From contig DASYYB010000045.1 in NCBI GenBank assembly GCA_035934235.1, positions 1 to 64,000 of the forward strand: a stretch of DNA of 64,000 nt. Reading direction: 5' to 3'. Positions 9,038-17,404 of this stretch are shown one piece after another. Positions within the stretch are counted from its first letter, which is position 1, and each line of letters opens with the position of its first letter. The stretch comes from REEB95 sp035934235 (GTDB taxonomy: Bacteria > Pseudomonadota > Alphaproteobacteria > ATCC43930 > CGMCC-115725). Under the pieces are notes generated by a model that ran no database searches, was not told the origin of the DNA, and saw only the letters and a list, made by a program, of their open reading frames with translations. The translations under genes and the position numbers were made by a program.

Positions 9038-10690
9038 ATGCTCAACGAGAGCATCGGACGCCGCGTCACCGGAGGGGCCGGCAAAATTGGTCTGATTTTG
9101 TGCGGCTTCGGAATCACGACTGCGCTTGTTTTCTCGGTTGACGTCGGCGCGCTGTGGCGCGACCTGATGACGGTCGGATTCGGACTGACGATCATCCTCG
9201 CGCTGCACGTCGTGGTGATGGCGATCGACGGAATGAGCTGGCGAGCGCTGTTGCCGAAGCGCAATGCCGGGTCGTTCGTCTTGTTGTTGTGGGCGCGCTG
9301 GGTGCGCGAATCCACCAACCTGCTGTTGCCGGTGGCGCAGATCGGGGGCGAGGTCGCCGGCGTCCGCCTGTTGACGTTGAACGGCGTGAGCCTGCGCAGC
9401 GCCAGCGCCAGCGTCATCCTCGACAAGCTCGCCGAGGGCATGAGCCAGCTGATATTCGCGACGGCAGGGCTCGGCATTTTGATCGTCGCGCGCGGCGTCA
9501 GCGACTTGGCGCTGGCGATCGCCACGGGCCTCGCAATCGTCAGCGTTGCGGCCATCGGTATCATCGCCGTTCAGTACGCTGGCGGCTTTGCCGGCATCGA
9601 ACGCTGGCTATACGGCGTCTGCATGCAAATCCACCCGCGCGCGCGCGACGCCTTCGCGAGCGTCGCCGAAACGATCCGGTCGACCGGCCGCACACGCCCT
9701 ATCGCCATCAGCGTCGGCCAGCATCTGGCGGCCTGGTGCCTGGGCAGCGGCGAAGTATGGCTTGCCCTGCGCTTCATGGGACATCCGATCAGCGCGCCGA
9801 CAGCGCTGGCGATCGAAAGTCTCGGCAGCGTCATTACCGCCGCCGGCTTTATCGTGCCCGGCGCGATCGGCGTGCAGGAGACCGGCTACATAGCGATCGG
9901 CGCGGCATTGGGATTGCCGGCCGAGCTTGGCTTGGCCATGTCGCTGGTCAAACGCGCACGGCAGATTCTGCTTGGCCTGCCTGCGCTCGCCTCCTGGCAA
10001 GCCGCCGAACTCGGCTGGCTGCGACTGCGGCGGCGCGAACGCACCTGGCACCACGAATGTGCGCCGGTCCCGAGCAGCGCGTCGAACGCCTATGTCCGCC
10101 GCGCGATCCGCGTGCTGCTGCGACCGCTCGCGAACACCGGATTGACGCCCAACCATCTCACGACGTTGCGGATTGCCGCCGGCCTTGCCGCTTGTGCGGC
10201 ATGTTGCCTTGGCACGACAGCGGGCACGTTGTGGGCTGGCGGACTCTGGATCGCGTCGTGCCTGATCGATCGCGCCGACGGCGAATTCGCACGCCTCACC
10301 AGGCGATGCAGTCGCGTGGGCCAACTTTATGACTACGCCGGCGACGTGGTGCTGAACGCGGCGATCTTCCTCGCCATCGGCATCGGATTGCGGCACGCGG
10401 TCGGCACGTCCTGGACGATTGCCCTTGGCGCGTGGACCGCACTCGCGATCGCCAGTGCGTCGATCCTGGCCGAGACGCTGGAGCGGCGCATCGGCGAAAA
10501 AAGTTTCCCGTCGCAGGCCGGTTTCGATTTCGACGACATTCTGTTCGTTCTCGCGCCAGTGTTGTGGTCTGGACACGGGTTCGCGTTGCTCGTCGGCGGC
10601 GCGATCGGCGGCCCCGTGGCGGCCCTGATCCTTGCCGTGCGATTGAGCCAGTTGCCGGCGCCGCCGCCACACATTTTGGCGGCCGAATAG
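9038..10690 (+). CDS. Fusion of LPG-synthase-TM (flippase-like) domain and CDP-alcohol phosphatidyltransferase
   Basis: The 550-residue membrane protein has two halves. Residues about 1-330 carry seven to eight helices of the lysylphosphatidylglycerol-synthase-TM/HpnL-like group, with the typical ETGYIAIGAALGL segment. Residues about 345-545 are a CDP-alcohol phosphatidyltransferase with every motif residue in register: D411, D414-G415, A418-R419, G428, D432 and D436. The C-terminal half should therefore swap CMP from a CDP-lipid or CDP-alcohol for an acceptor, while the N-terminal half may bind or flip the lipid. A GGAG site precedes the ATG. Substrates are unknown; phosphatidylinositol-type or hopanoid-linked lipids are possibilities only. 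It is flanked by unrelated transporters. Confidence 0.85.
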   Translation: MLNESIGRRVTGGAGKIGLILCGFGITTALVFSVDVGALWRDLMTVGFGLTIILALHVVVMAIDGMSWRALLPKRNAGSFVLLLWARWVRESTNLLLPVAQIGGEVAGVRLLTLNGVSLRSASASVILDKLAEGMSQLIFATAGLGILIVARGVSDLALAIATGLAIVSVAAIGIIAVQYAGGFAGIERWLYGVCMQIHPRARDAFASVAETIRSTGRTRPIAISVGQHLAAWCLGSGEVWLALRFMGHPISAPTALAIESLGSVITAAGFIVPGAIGVQETGYIAIGAALGLPAELGLAMSLVKRARQILLGLPALASWQAAELGWLRLRRRERTWHHECAPVPSSASNAYVRRAIRVLLRPLANTGLTPNHLTTLRIAAGLAACAACCLGTTAGTLWAGGLWIASCLIDRADGEFARLTRRCSRVGQLYDYAGDVVLNAAIFLAIGIGLRHAVGTSWTIALGAWTALAIASASILAETLERRIGEKSFPSQAGFDFDDILFVLAPVLWSGHGFALLVGGAIGGPVAALILAVRLSQLPAPPPHILAAE

Positions 10691-10815
10691 GCCCCAGACC
10701 GGAGGCCACTGCGGCGCCCCAACGACCGGCGCCGGGCGAGCCGCACAAACACCGTCGTCGCATTGTGCCAACGGCATCAGCACGGCCGCGATCCAGCGCG
10801 GACCGGAAGACCGCA

Positions 10816-10845
10816 GTGACTCCGCGCTGATGATCAAGCTATAAT
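10816..10845 (+). promoter_or_regulatory. Candidate sigma-70 promoter of the ABC transporter operon
   Basis: A perfect TATAAT (10840-10845) lies 18 bases downstream of GTGACT (10816-10821), which matches four of six -35 positions. The start of transcription would be near 10852, about 55 bases before the ATG at 10908. This supports the later start codon for the binding protein. No other promoter-like sequence is apparent in the 217-base gap. Confidence 0.45.
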
Positions 10846-10907
10846 CAATGCCAAGGTTAGTGGATAAAAATCGTCTCGGGCATCATGCTAACCACGGAGA
10901 AAAACCA

Positions 10908-12095
10908 ATGTCGGGAGGGAATTTACGTGCGCGCGGGGGCGCGTTTTTTGCCCCGCTGATCGCCGCCGCCTTTCTGTTCGCAGGCACCGCGGCCCACGCT
11001 CAAAAGCCGATCGTCGTCGGCGCATCGATCTCGGAAACCGGGCCGCTGGCCGTCGACGCGGCGTATCACCTGAAAGGCATCCAGCTCGGCGTGGCAGATG
11101 CCAACGCGCATGGCGGCTGGCTCGGCCGCAAGCTCGAGCTCAAATACTACGACGATCAAAGCAATCCCGGCACGGCGGTGCGGCTTTATACCCGCCTGAT
11201 CACCGAGGATAAGGTCGATCTGCTCGTCGGACCGTATTCGAGCGGCATCAGCCAGGCTGTCGCGCCGCTGTTGAACAAGTACGAGCGGCCGACCCCGATG
11301 CCGGGCGCCTCGCTGCCGGCGATCTTCTCCGCGGGCAACAAATGGGCCTTCCAACTGCTGCCGCCAGCCACCGGCTACCTCGACGGCATGCTGCCGCTGA
11401 TGAAGAGCCAGGGTGCGCACAAGGTCGCCATTCTTCAGGCGCAGCTGTCGTTTACGCTGGCTTGCGGCCAGGCGCGTCTCGATCAGGCCAAGGCCCTCGG
11501 CCTGGACGTGGTCTATTCCACGACCTATGCCATGCCGCCGCCTGATTTCTCTTCGATCGCGCTCGCGATCAAGAGCGCCAATCCGGACGGCGTGGTCGTC
11601 TGTTCCTATTATCCTGATGCCGTCGGCTTGGCGCAGGCGCTTCATCGCATCGGCTATGCGCCGAAGTTCTTTGCCGAGACCATCGGCCCGGCGGAGGACC
11701 AGTTCATCAATGCGTTGGGACCGATCACCAATCGGATCATCTCCAACACCAGCTGGTGGTCGAGCCTGAAGACGCACGACAATGCCGGCTTCATCGCGCG
11801 GTACAAGGCGATGTTCCACGAGGATCCGGACTATCACGCGGCGGCAACTTATGCCGCCATGCAGGTTCTCGGCGCCGCGGTCAAGGCAACCAAGTCGCTC
11901 GATCCGGCGAAATTGCAAGCCTGGATGGCGACCCACGAGGTCGAGACCGTGGAGGGCATGTTCAAGAGCGGCCCCACCGGTCTGTCGATGGGGTTCGAGC
12001 AATATATGTTCCAGATCCAAAGCGGCAAACGCCTCCTGGTCTGGCCGGCGAAGGACGAGCAAGCGAAAGCGCAGGTGCCTTACACCGGCCAATAG
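10908..12095 (+). CDS. Periplasmic substrate-binding protein of a branched-chain-type ABC transporter
   Basis: The 395-residue precursor starts with a Sec signal peptide ending AHA-Q near residue 31. The mature part is a type I periplasmic fold (Leu/Ile/Val-binding family): VGASISETGPLA at its start, then the YYDDQSNPGTAVRLYTRLI segment and VDLLVGPYSSG. The frame is open from 10848, but an ATG at 10908 follows a CGGAGAAAAACC ribosome binding site and the predicted transcription start. It is the first gene of a four-gene importer. Ligands in this family include amino acids, amides, aromatic acids and dicarboxylates, and the sequence alone does not choose among them. Confidence 0.9.
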   Translation: MSGGNLRARGGAFFAPLIAAAFLFAGTAAHAQKPIVVGASISETGPLAVDAAYHLKGIQLGVADANAHGGWLGRKLELKYYDDQSNPGTAVRLYTRLITEDKVDLLVGPYSSGISQAVAPLLNKYERPTPMPGASLPAIFSAGNKWAFQLLPPATGYLDGMLPLMKSQGAHKVAILQAQLSFTLACGQARLDQAKALGLDVVYSTTYAMPPPDFSSIALAIKSANPDGVVVCSYYPDAVGLAQALHRIGYAPKFFAETIGPAEDQFINALGPITNRIISNTSWWSSLKTHDNAGFIARYKAMFHEDPDYHAAATYAAMQVLGAAVKATKSLDPAKLQAWMATHEVETVEGMFKSGPTGLSMGFEQYMFQIQSGKRLLVWPAKDEQAKAQVPYTGQ

Positions 12096-12137
12096 CCGAA
12101 GCGGCCATGCGAGGGGGCTGATGGTCGGGGCGGCCGG

Positions 12138-13001
12138 GTGATCGTACTGCAGTTGATCGTCAACGGGGTGCTCCTGGGCGGGACGTACATTCTGCTCGCC
12201 CAGGGGCTCAACCTTGTCTTCGGCGTCATGGGCATCGTCAACCTTGCCCATGGCTCGATCATCACGTTCGTCGGCGTGTTCACCTATTGGTTTGTGACCC
12301 AGACCAATCTTAGTCCACTGCTGTTGATGCCGATCGTCTTCGTCGTCGCGCTCGTCCTCGGCGGCGTGCTCCAGCGCTTGCTGTTAGAGCCGCTCGCCAA
12401 GCTCGGCAACCGGCGCGAGCTGCTCAGCCTGATGGTCACGTTCGGTCTGTCTTATGTCATCGTCGAGACGGCGATCAACTGCTTCGGCTCGCAGTACGTT
12501 TCGCTGCCGAACCTGCAAGCGACCTGGTCGGTTGCCGGGCTGGCGATCAACGAAGCGCTGGTCGTTGCCGGCGTCCTTGGCGCGGTAATTTCCGGTTGCC
12601 TGCACGTCTGGCTGCATTACACAGCGTCGGGCAAGGCGCTGCTGGCGACGTCGCAGAACGCGACCGGCGCGGTCACCTGCGGTATCGACGTGCGGCGGAT
12701 GCGCGGTATCTCCTTCGCCATCGGATCGGCGCTCGCCGCCATCGCGGGAGTGCTGCTGATCCTGATCTTGCCGCTCTCTGCACCGACGGCGGACACGCTC
12801 ACCATTCTGGCATTCGTCATCGTCGCGCTCGGCGGCCTCGGCGACTACAAGGGCGCGGTCTTCGCCGGACTGCTTCTCGGCCTTGTGCAGTCGGCGGTCG
12901 GCTATTATCTCGGCGGCGACGTCGAAGTCGTCGTTCCTTATCTGCTGCTGATCGGCTTCATGGTCATGCGCCCGCAAGGCCTCGGCCAGGCGGCTCGTTA
13001 G
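12138..13001 (+). CDS. Branched-chain-type ABC permease (LivH-like)
   Basis: This 287-residue inner-membrane permease has about eight helices. The N-terminus, LQLIVNGVLLGGTYILLAQGLNLVFG, and the following GIVNLAHGS are diagnostic of LivH proteins; the VALGGLGDYKGA segment near residue 235 is the ATPase-contact loop. The start is a GTG, because the ATG at 12121 runs into an in-frame stop. It lies 42 bases after the binding-protein gene and should pair with the LivM half of the next protein to form the channel. Confidence 0.92.
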   Translation: MIVLQLIVNGVLLGGTYILLAQGLNLVFGVMGIVNLAHGSIITFVGVFTYWFVTQTNLSPLLLMPIVFVVALVLGGVLQRLLLEPLAKLGNRRELLSLMVTFGLSYVIVETAINCFGSQYVSLPNLQATWSVAGLAINEALVVAGVLGAVISGCLHVWLHYTASGKALLATSQNATGAVTCGIDVRRMRGISFAIGSALAAIAGVLLILILPLSAPTADTLTILAFVIVALGGLGDYKGAVFAGLLLGLVQSAVGYYLGGDVEVVVPYLLLIGFMVMRPQGLGQAAR

Positions 13002-13017
13002 ACGCCGAGGCCGCCCC

Positions 13018-14790
13018 ATGAACCTCGACGCGCGACAGGTGGGGCGATGGATCGAGCGGCGGCTTTCCGCGCCCGCTGCCACCGGCACATCGGGTCCGCG
13101 GCCGCTGGGGATCGGGATTTTGGTGGCGCTGATCGTCTGCGCCGGCGCCGTGCCGCTGGTCAGCAGCGCCTACATTCTACAACTCGCCACCGACCTCCTC
13201 ACCTTCGCGGCGCTGGCCTATTCGTGGAACATCATCAGCGGCTGCACCGGCTATCTGTCCTTCGGGCAGGTGTCGTTCTTCGGCATCGGCGCTTACGCCA
13301 CTTCGGCCCTGGTTCTGCACACGTCCGTGCCGTGGTACGCCGCCGCCGTGATCGGCGCCGTCATCGGCGGCGCGAGCGCGGCGCTGCTCGGCACCATCAT
13401 GCTGCGGTTGCGCGGCATCATGTTCGCGCTCGGCATGCTCGGCTTGGCGCGTATTCTCATGGTGGTCGCGTCCAACTGGACCTACGTCGGCGGCGCGGCC
13501 GGACTGACGCTGCCGGCGCAGTTGACCCCCATCGCGGTTTACCTCGCGATGTGGGTCGCGGCTCTGGTCGCCTTCGGGCTGAACTATTTCTTGCTGCGCT
13601 CGCAATGGGGCCTGTCCGTCGTCGGCGTGCGCGACGAAGAGGCCGCCGCCGCCGCGATCGGCGTGCCGACATCCTGGGTTAAGACCGCCGCCTTCATCAT
13701 GAGCGCGCTCGCGCCGGCCGCAGTCGGCGGCCTGGTAGCGTGGAACCGCAGCTTTCTCGATCCGCCGAGCGCCTTCGACCCGACGCTCGACCTTCAGGTG
13801 ATCGTCTTCGCGCTCTTCGGCGGTATCGGCACGCTGTGGGGGCCGGCGCTCGGCACCGTGATCCTCGTCATTGTCGGCGAGCAGTTCTGGGCCTATCTGC
13901 CCGATCTGCAACTCGCGCTGTACGGCGTGCTGGTGATCGCCGTCGTGCTCGCCTTCCCTGGCGGCATCGTCGGCGTCGCCAATCGCTTTGGCTGGCTGCG
14001 GCGCCGGCCGGTCGCGGCGCCAGCGGTATTTCCGATCGTCTCCCGACCGCCGCGCCCAGCGCCGCCCGGCAGCGACACGATCATCGAGGTGCGCGACCTG
14101 ACGGTGCGATTCGGCGGTCTCGTGGCACTCAACGGCGTTTCGCTCGCCGTCAAACGCGGCGAGATGGTGAGCATCATCGGCGCCAACGGTGCCGGCAAGA
14201 CGACGCTGTTCAACGCCATCACCGGCTTCGTCAAGCCCAGCGAAGGGGGCGTCTTCTATCAAGGCAAGCTGGTGTCCGACATTCCGTCGCATCGCCGCGC
14301 CCATCAGGGCATCGCGCGCACGTTCCAGATTCCGCGGCTGATGGAGTCTTTGACGGTGTGGGAAAACGCCCTGCTGGCCGCGCGCCACGGCAAGCGCAAG
14401 GATGCGGCCGTCGAACAGGCGGCCTGGGCGCTGCATACGGTGAAGCTCGACAATTTGTGGCTCGAGCCGCCGGGCAAATTGAGCCCGGGGCAACAGCGGC
14501 GCCTCGAGATGGCGCGCGCGCTGGCCCTCGATCCGACGGTCATCCTGCTCGACGAGGTCATGGCCGGCATGACGCGCGACGAGCAGGGTGAAATCCGCGA
14601 AGTCCTGCGCCATTTCCGTGACCTGGGCGTCGCCGCGGTTGCCGGCGTCGAGCATATCATCGCAGCGATCGCCGATATCTCCGACCGCATGATCGTGCTC
14701 GATCGCGGCAAGAAGATCGCCGAAGGCGTGCCGGAAGCGGTGCTACGCGACCCGGTCGTCATCGAATCCTATCTCGGCAAAGTGTCATGA
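13018..14790 (+). CDS. Fused LivM-type permease and LivG-type ATPase
   Basis: The 590-residue protein joins two subunits normally encoded separately. Residues about 25-330 are a LivM permease (YSWNIISGCTGYLSFGQVSFFGIGAYA, split here at about 60-88; the GGIGTLWGPALGT loop near 273). After a proline-rich linker (about 335-352), residues 355-590 are an ABC ATPase with Walker A GANGAGKTT near 390, Walker B VILLDEV near 510 and an LSPGQ signature where LSGGQ is usual. It imports the ligand of the preceding binding protein across the inner membrane with LivH and LivF. The fusion recurs in some proteobacterial systems. It follows livH by 16 bases and overlaps livF by 4. Confidence 0.92.
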   Translation: MNLDARQVGRWIERRLSAPAATGTSGPRPLGIGILVALIVCAGAVPLVSSAYILQLATDLLTFAALAYSWNIISGCTGYLSFGQVSFFGIGAYATSALVLHTSVPWYAAAVIGAVIGGASAALLGTIMLRLRGIMFALGMLGLARILMVVASNWTYVGGAAGLTLPAQLTPIAVYLAMWVAALVAFGLNYFLLRSQWGLSVVGVRDEEAAAAAIGVPTSWVKTAAFIMSALAPAAVGGLVAWNRSFLDPPSAFDPTLDLQVIVFALFGGIGTLWGPALGTVILVIVGEQFWAYLPDLQLALYGVLVIAVVLAFPGGIVGVANRFGWLRRRPVAAPAVFPIVSRPPRPAPPGSDTIIEVRDLTVRFGGLVALNGVSLAVKRGEMVSIIGANGAGKTTLFNAITGFVKPSEGGVFYQGKLVSDIPSHRRAHQGIARTFQIPRLMESLTVWENALLAARHGKRKDAAVEQAAWALHTVKLDNLWLEPPGKLSPGQQRRLEMARALALDPTVILLDEVMAGMTRDEQGEIREVLRHFRDLGVAAVAGVEHIIAAIADISDRMIVLDRGKKIAEGVPEAVLRDPVVIESYLGKVS

Positions 14791-15524
14791 TCGCGGAACC
14801 TTCACGCTCCGCAGGAACGGACGCGCTCCGGGTCGACAATCTGGTCGCCGGCTTCGGCGATATCACCATCTTGCACGACGTTTCCCTCGCCGTGCCCGCG
14901 GGCAAAGTGACGGTTCTGTTGGGCGCGAACGGCGCCGGCAAGACGACGTTGTTCCGCGCCATCACCGGCCTGGTGACGCCGCGCAGCGGCCGCGTCTCGT
15001 TGTTCGGCGAGCCGATCGCCGGCAAAGCGCCGCATCTCATCGCCCGCGCCGGCATCGGCCATGTGCCGAGCGGCCGCGAGCTGTTTCCGCGCATGCCGGT
15101 GAGCGCCCATCTCGATCTCGGCGAGCGCCTCTGCCCGCCGGAGCAGCGGGCGGCGTTGCGACGGCGCGTGCTCGAGCTGTTTCCGGCGCTCGCCGAGCGC
15201 CTCAACCAGGCAGCCGGCACACTCTCGGGCGGCGAGCAGCAGATGGTGGCGATCGCGCGCGCGCTGATGACCAACCCGCGCCTGCTGTTGCTCGATGAAC
15301 CGTCTGCCGGCCTGGCGCCCAAGGTCGTGCTCTCGGTGTTCGACGCGCTGGGCAAGCTGCAGGACCAGGGCATGAGCGTCCTGCTCGCCGAGCAGAGCAT
15401 GGCCTTTGGCCTATCGGTCGCCAGCCGCGCCTATATCATGCGTGAAGGCCGGATCGTGCTGTCGGGCACGCCCGCCGAACTCTCCGCCGAACGCAGCGTC
15501 GTCCAGGCCTATCTCGGCGCCTAG
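14787..15524 (+). CDS. Branched-chain-type ABC ATPase (LivF-like)
   Basis: The 245-residue cytoplasmic ATPase has Walker A GANGAGKTTLF (about 48-58), the LivF-typical GHVPSGRELFP motif, signature LSGGEQQ and Walker B LLLLDEPSAGL. It forms the second nucleotide-binding site opposite the ATPase half of the fused protein. Its ATG overlaps the upstream stop (ATGA). Its own stop overlaps by four bases the stop of the convergent SDR gene, so the transporter operon ends exactly where the tcu-nad transcript ends. Confidence 0.93.
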   Translation: MIAEPSRSAGTDALRVDNLVAGFGDITILHDVSLAVPAGKVTVLLGANGAGKTTLFRAITGLVTPRSGRVSLFGEPIAGKAPHLIARAGIGHVPSGRELFPRMPVSAHLDLGERLCPPEQRAALRRRVLELFPALAERLNQAAGTLSGGEQQMVAIARALMTNPRLLLLDEPSAGLAPKVVLSVFDALGKLQDQGMSVLLAEQSMAFGLSVASRAYIMREGRIVLSGTPAELSAERSVVQAYLGA

Positions 15525-16273
15525 AACTGATAGCGGCGCAGACCGCCGTCGACCGGAATGACCGTGCCGGTCATGTAGCGCGCCAGCGGCGAGGCGAGAA
15601 AGACCGCGAGCACGGCAAGATCGTCCGGCTGGCCGTATTCGCCGACGGGAATTTCACGCTCGGCGAACTTGCGCCGCTCGTCTTCCGGATAAAGCCGCAG
15701 GATCTGCTCGGTGATGATGCGGCCGGGCGCGATCGAATTGATGGTGATGCCGTGTTTGCCGATCTCGCGCGACAAACCCTTGGCCCAGGCATGCACGGCC
15801 GCCTTGGCGGCGAACGAGGCGTTGATCCGCTCGGGCTCGGACTTGCCGGTGATGTTGATGATGCGGCCCCATTTCTGGGCGATCATGCCGGGCAGGATCG
15901 CGTGCGTCAGCTGACGCAGACGGGTGAAGTTGAGCGTCAGCGCCTCGTCCCAGCTCTGGTCGGGAGCGTCCGCCGGCAGCGGCCGGCTGCCACCGGCGCT
16001 GTTGACCAGGATCTCGATCTTGCCCAGGGCACGAACCGCCGCGTCGCGGATACGATGCGGCGATTCCGGCTGCATGACGTCGGCGACGACGATCGCCGGA
16101 CGGATGCCGCCGGCTTTTTCGATTTGATCGGCAACTTGTTCGAGCAAATCCTTGCGGCGTGCCGCGATCGCCAGCCGCGCGCCTTCCGCGGCGAGCCTGG
16201 CGGCGATCGCCCGGCCGATCCCCATGCTGGCGCCGGTGACCAGTGCGGTGCGCCCTTTCAGCTGAAGGTCCAC
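15521..16273 (-). CDS. Short-chain dehydrogenase/reductase-like protein lacking the catalytic Tyr
   Basis: The 250-residue classical-length SDR has an intact cofactor turn, TGASMGIG (about 14-21), a D-V acid after strand 4 and the NSAGG motif. The active site is odd. The conserved Lys is present in SFAAKAAV, but the position four residues before it, normally the catalytic Tyr, is Ser, and the usual Ser 13 residues earlier is Asn or lies in a TGKS segment. It may bind NAD(P)(H) without classical redox chemistry, or belong to a subgroup with a different mechanism. The GTG start is 9 bases after the tcuB stop, so it is probably the last gene of the nad-tcu transcript. Confidence 0.82.
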   Translation of the reverse strand: MDLQLKGRTALVTGASMGIGRAIAARLAAEGARLAIAARRKDLLEQVADQIEKAGGIRPAIVVADVMQPESPHRIRDAAVRALGKIEILVNSAGGSRPLPADAPDQSWDEALTLNFTRLRQLTHAILPGMIAQKWGRIINITGKSEPERINASFAAKAAVHAWAKGLSREIGKHGITINSIAPGRIITEQILRLYPEDERRKFAEREIPVGEYGQPDDLAVLAVFLASPLARYMTGTVIPVDGGLRRYQF

Positions 16274-16282
16274 ATCGGCCTC

Positions 16283-17404
16283 CTATTCGATGGTGCGCTC
16301 GCCGCCGCGCGCCGGCGCCGTCTCGGCGGCATAGTGCACGAGCGCGCCGAGCCGATAAATGCCATGCACGAACTTGCCGTACGGCAGGACGAGGAACAAG
16401 GCGAGGACGAAGCCGAGATGAACCGCCAAGAGGACGCCCATCGCCGTGCTGTCGCGCAGCGCCAGCAACAGCAGACCGGTTGCCGCCACCGCCGCCAGCA
16501 ACAACAGCAACGCCATGTCGGCGCCGAGCAATTCGCGAGCGGCGGGTACCGGATCGCGCACGATCTTGAGGACCAACAGGCCCGTCGTTCCGATCAACAA
16601 GCCAATGCCGCCGACCGTGCCCAATACGACCGGAACGCTGAGTAGCGGATAGGGTGCGATCCAGCCGAAGACATGGTGATAGACCGTCGCCACACAGGTC
16701 GCCGCGAAACACGCGACGAAGCCATAAAACATGGCGTGATGGAGCCAGCGCCGCACGCCGGAAAACGATTCGTCGCGGTCGTTGCAGCCGAACCCGCCGC
16801 CGGAGAGATTGCGCAACGCCGCGGCGTCGCCGAGCGCGCGCCGCCATACTCGCAAATCCGTGCGCCGCTTAAGACCGGCGGCCGTATCGCGCCAGAACCG
16901 CGCGTAACCCATCGCCAGCGCCAGCACCCCGTAGCCAAAGGTCACTAGCCCGGCCGCGATCATCACGCTCAAAGGAATGACGGCATAGAACGCACCCGCG
17001 CCGGTATGCGGCCCATAGACGGCGGAAGGCGCCTGCAATTCCGTCGTCAGCAGCAGCACGCCGGCCAGCGCGAGTGCGGCGATCAGCGAAACGATCACGC
17101 CATTGTGCCGGAACAGCGCCGCGAGCGAACCCGGCCAGGCATATTCGCGATATGTCTCGGCGCGCAGCCGGGCGAAGGCTTGCGGCAGATTGACGTTGAA
17201 TTCGTGCGGCGGCGCGTACTGGCAGGCGTAGAAACAGCCACGGCAATCGTGGCAGAGGTTGGCGAGATAGCTTAAATCGGCGTTGGAGAATTCGCGACGC
17301 AGTTCCATCGCCGGAAAGACCGCGCAATAGCCTTCGCAATACCGGCAGGCATTGCAAATTTCCATTTCCCGCCGCGCTTCGGCAACGGCGTCAGTGTTGC
17401 GCAT
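16283..17404 (-). CDS. tcuB: Tricarballylate/citrate-utilisation iron-sulfur membrane protein TcuB
   Basis: The 373-residue protein begins with two cysteine clusters, EICNACRYCEGYC (about 14-26) and NLCHDCRGCFYACQ (about 45-58), that should hold two 4Fe-4S centres. Six or so membrane helices with conserved His follow, likely binding haem. TcuB carries electrons from the reduced FAD of TcuA to the membrane quinone pool. The ATG at 17404 gives the family N-terminus; a start eight codons earlier is possible. It overlaps the end of tcuA by 14 bases, which supports coupled translation of the pair. Confidence 0.88.
   Translation of the reverse strand: MRNTDAVAEARREMEICNACRYCEGYCAVFPAMELRREFSNADLSYLANLCHDCRGCFYACQYAPPHEFNVNLPQAFARLRAETYREYAWPGSLAALFRHNGVIVSLIAALALAGVLLLTTELQAPSAVYGPHTGAGAFYAVIPLSVMIAAGLVTFGYGVLALAMGYARFWRDTAAGLKRRTDLRVWRRALGDAAALRNLSGGGFGCNDRDESFSGVRRWLHHAMFYGFVACFAATCVATVYHHVFGWIAPYPLLSVPVVLGTVGGIGLLIGTTGLLVLKIVRDPVPAARELLGADMALLLLLAAVAATGLLLLALRDSTAMGVLLAVHLGFVLALFLVLPYGKFVHGIYRLGALVHYAAETAPARGGERTIE

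Noticed and set aside
13177..14655. A 492-codon minus-strand open frame opposite the LivM-LivG fusion
   Set aside because: Antisense to clear ABC transporter motifs; the product is an Arg/Asp/Gly-rich shadow.
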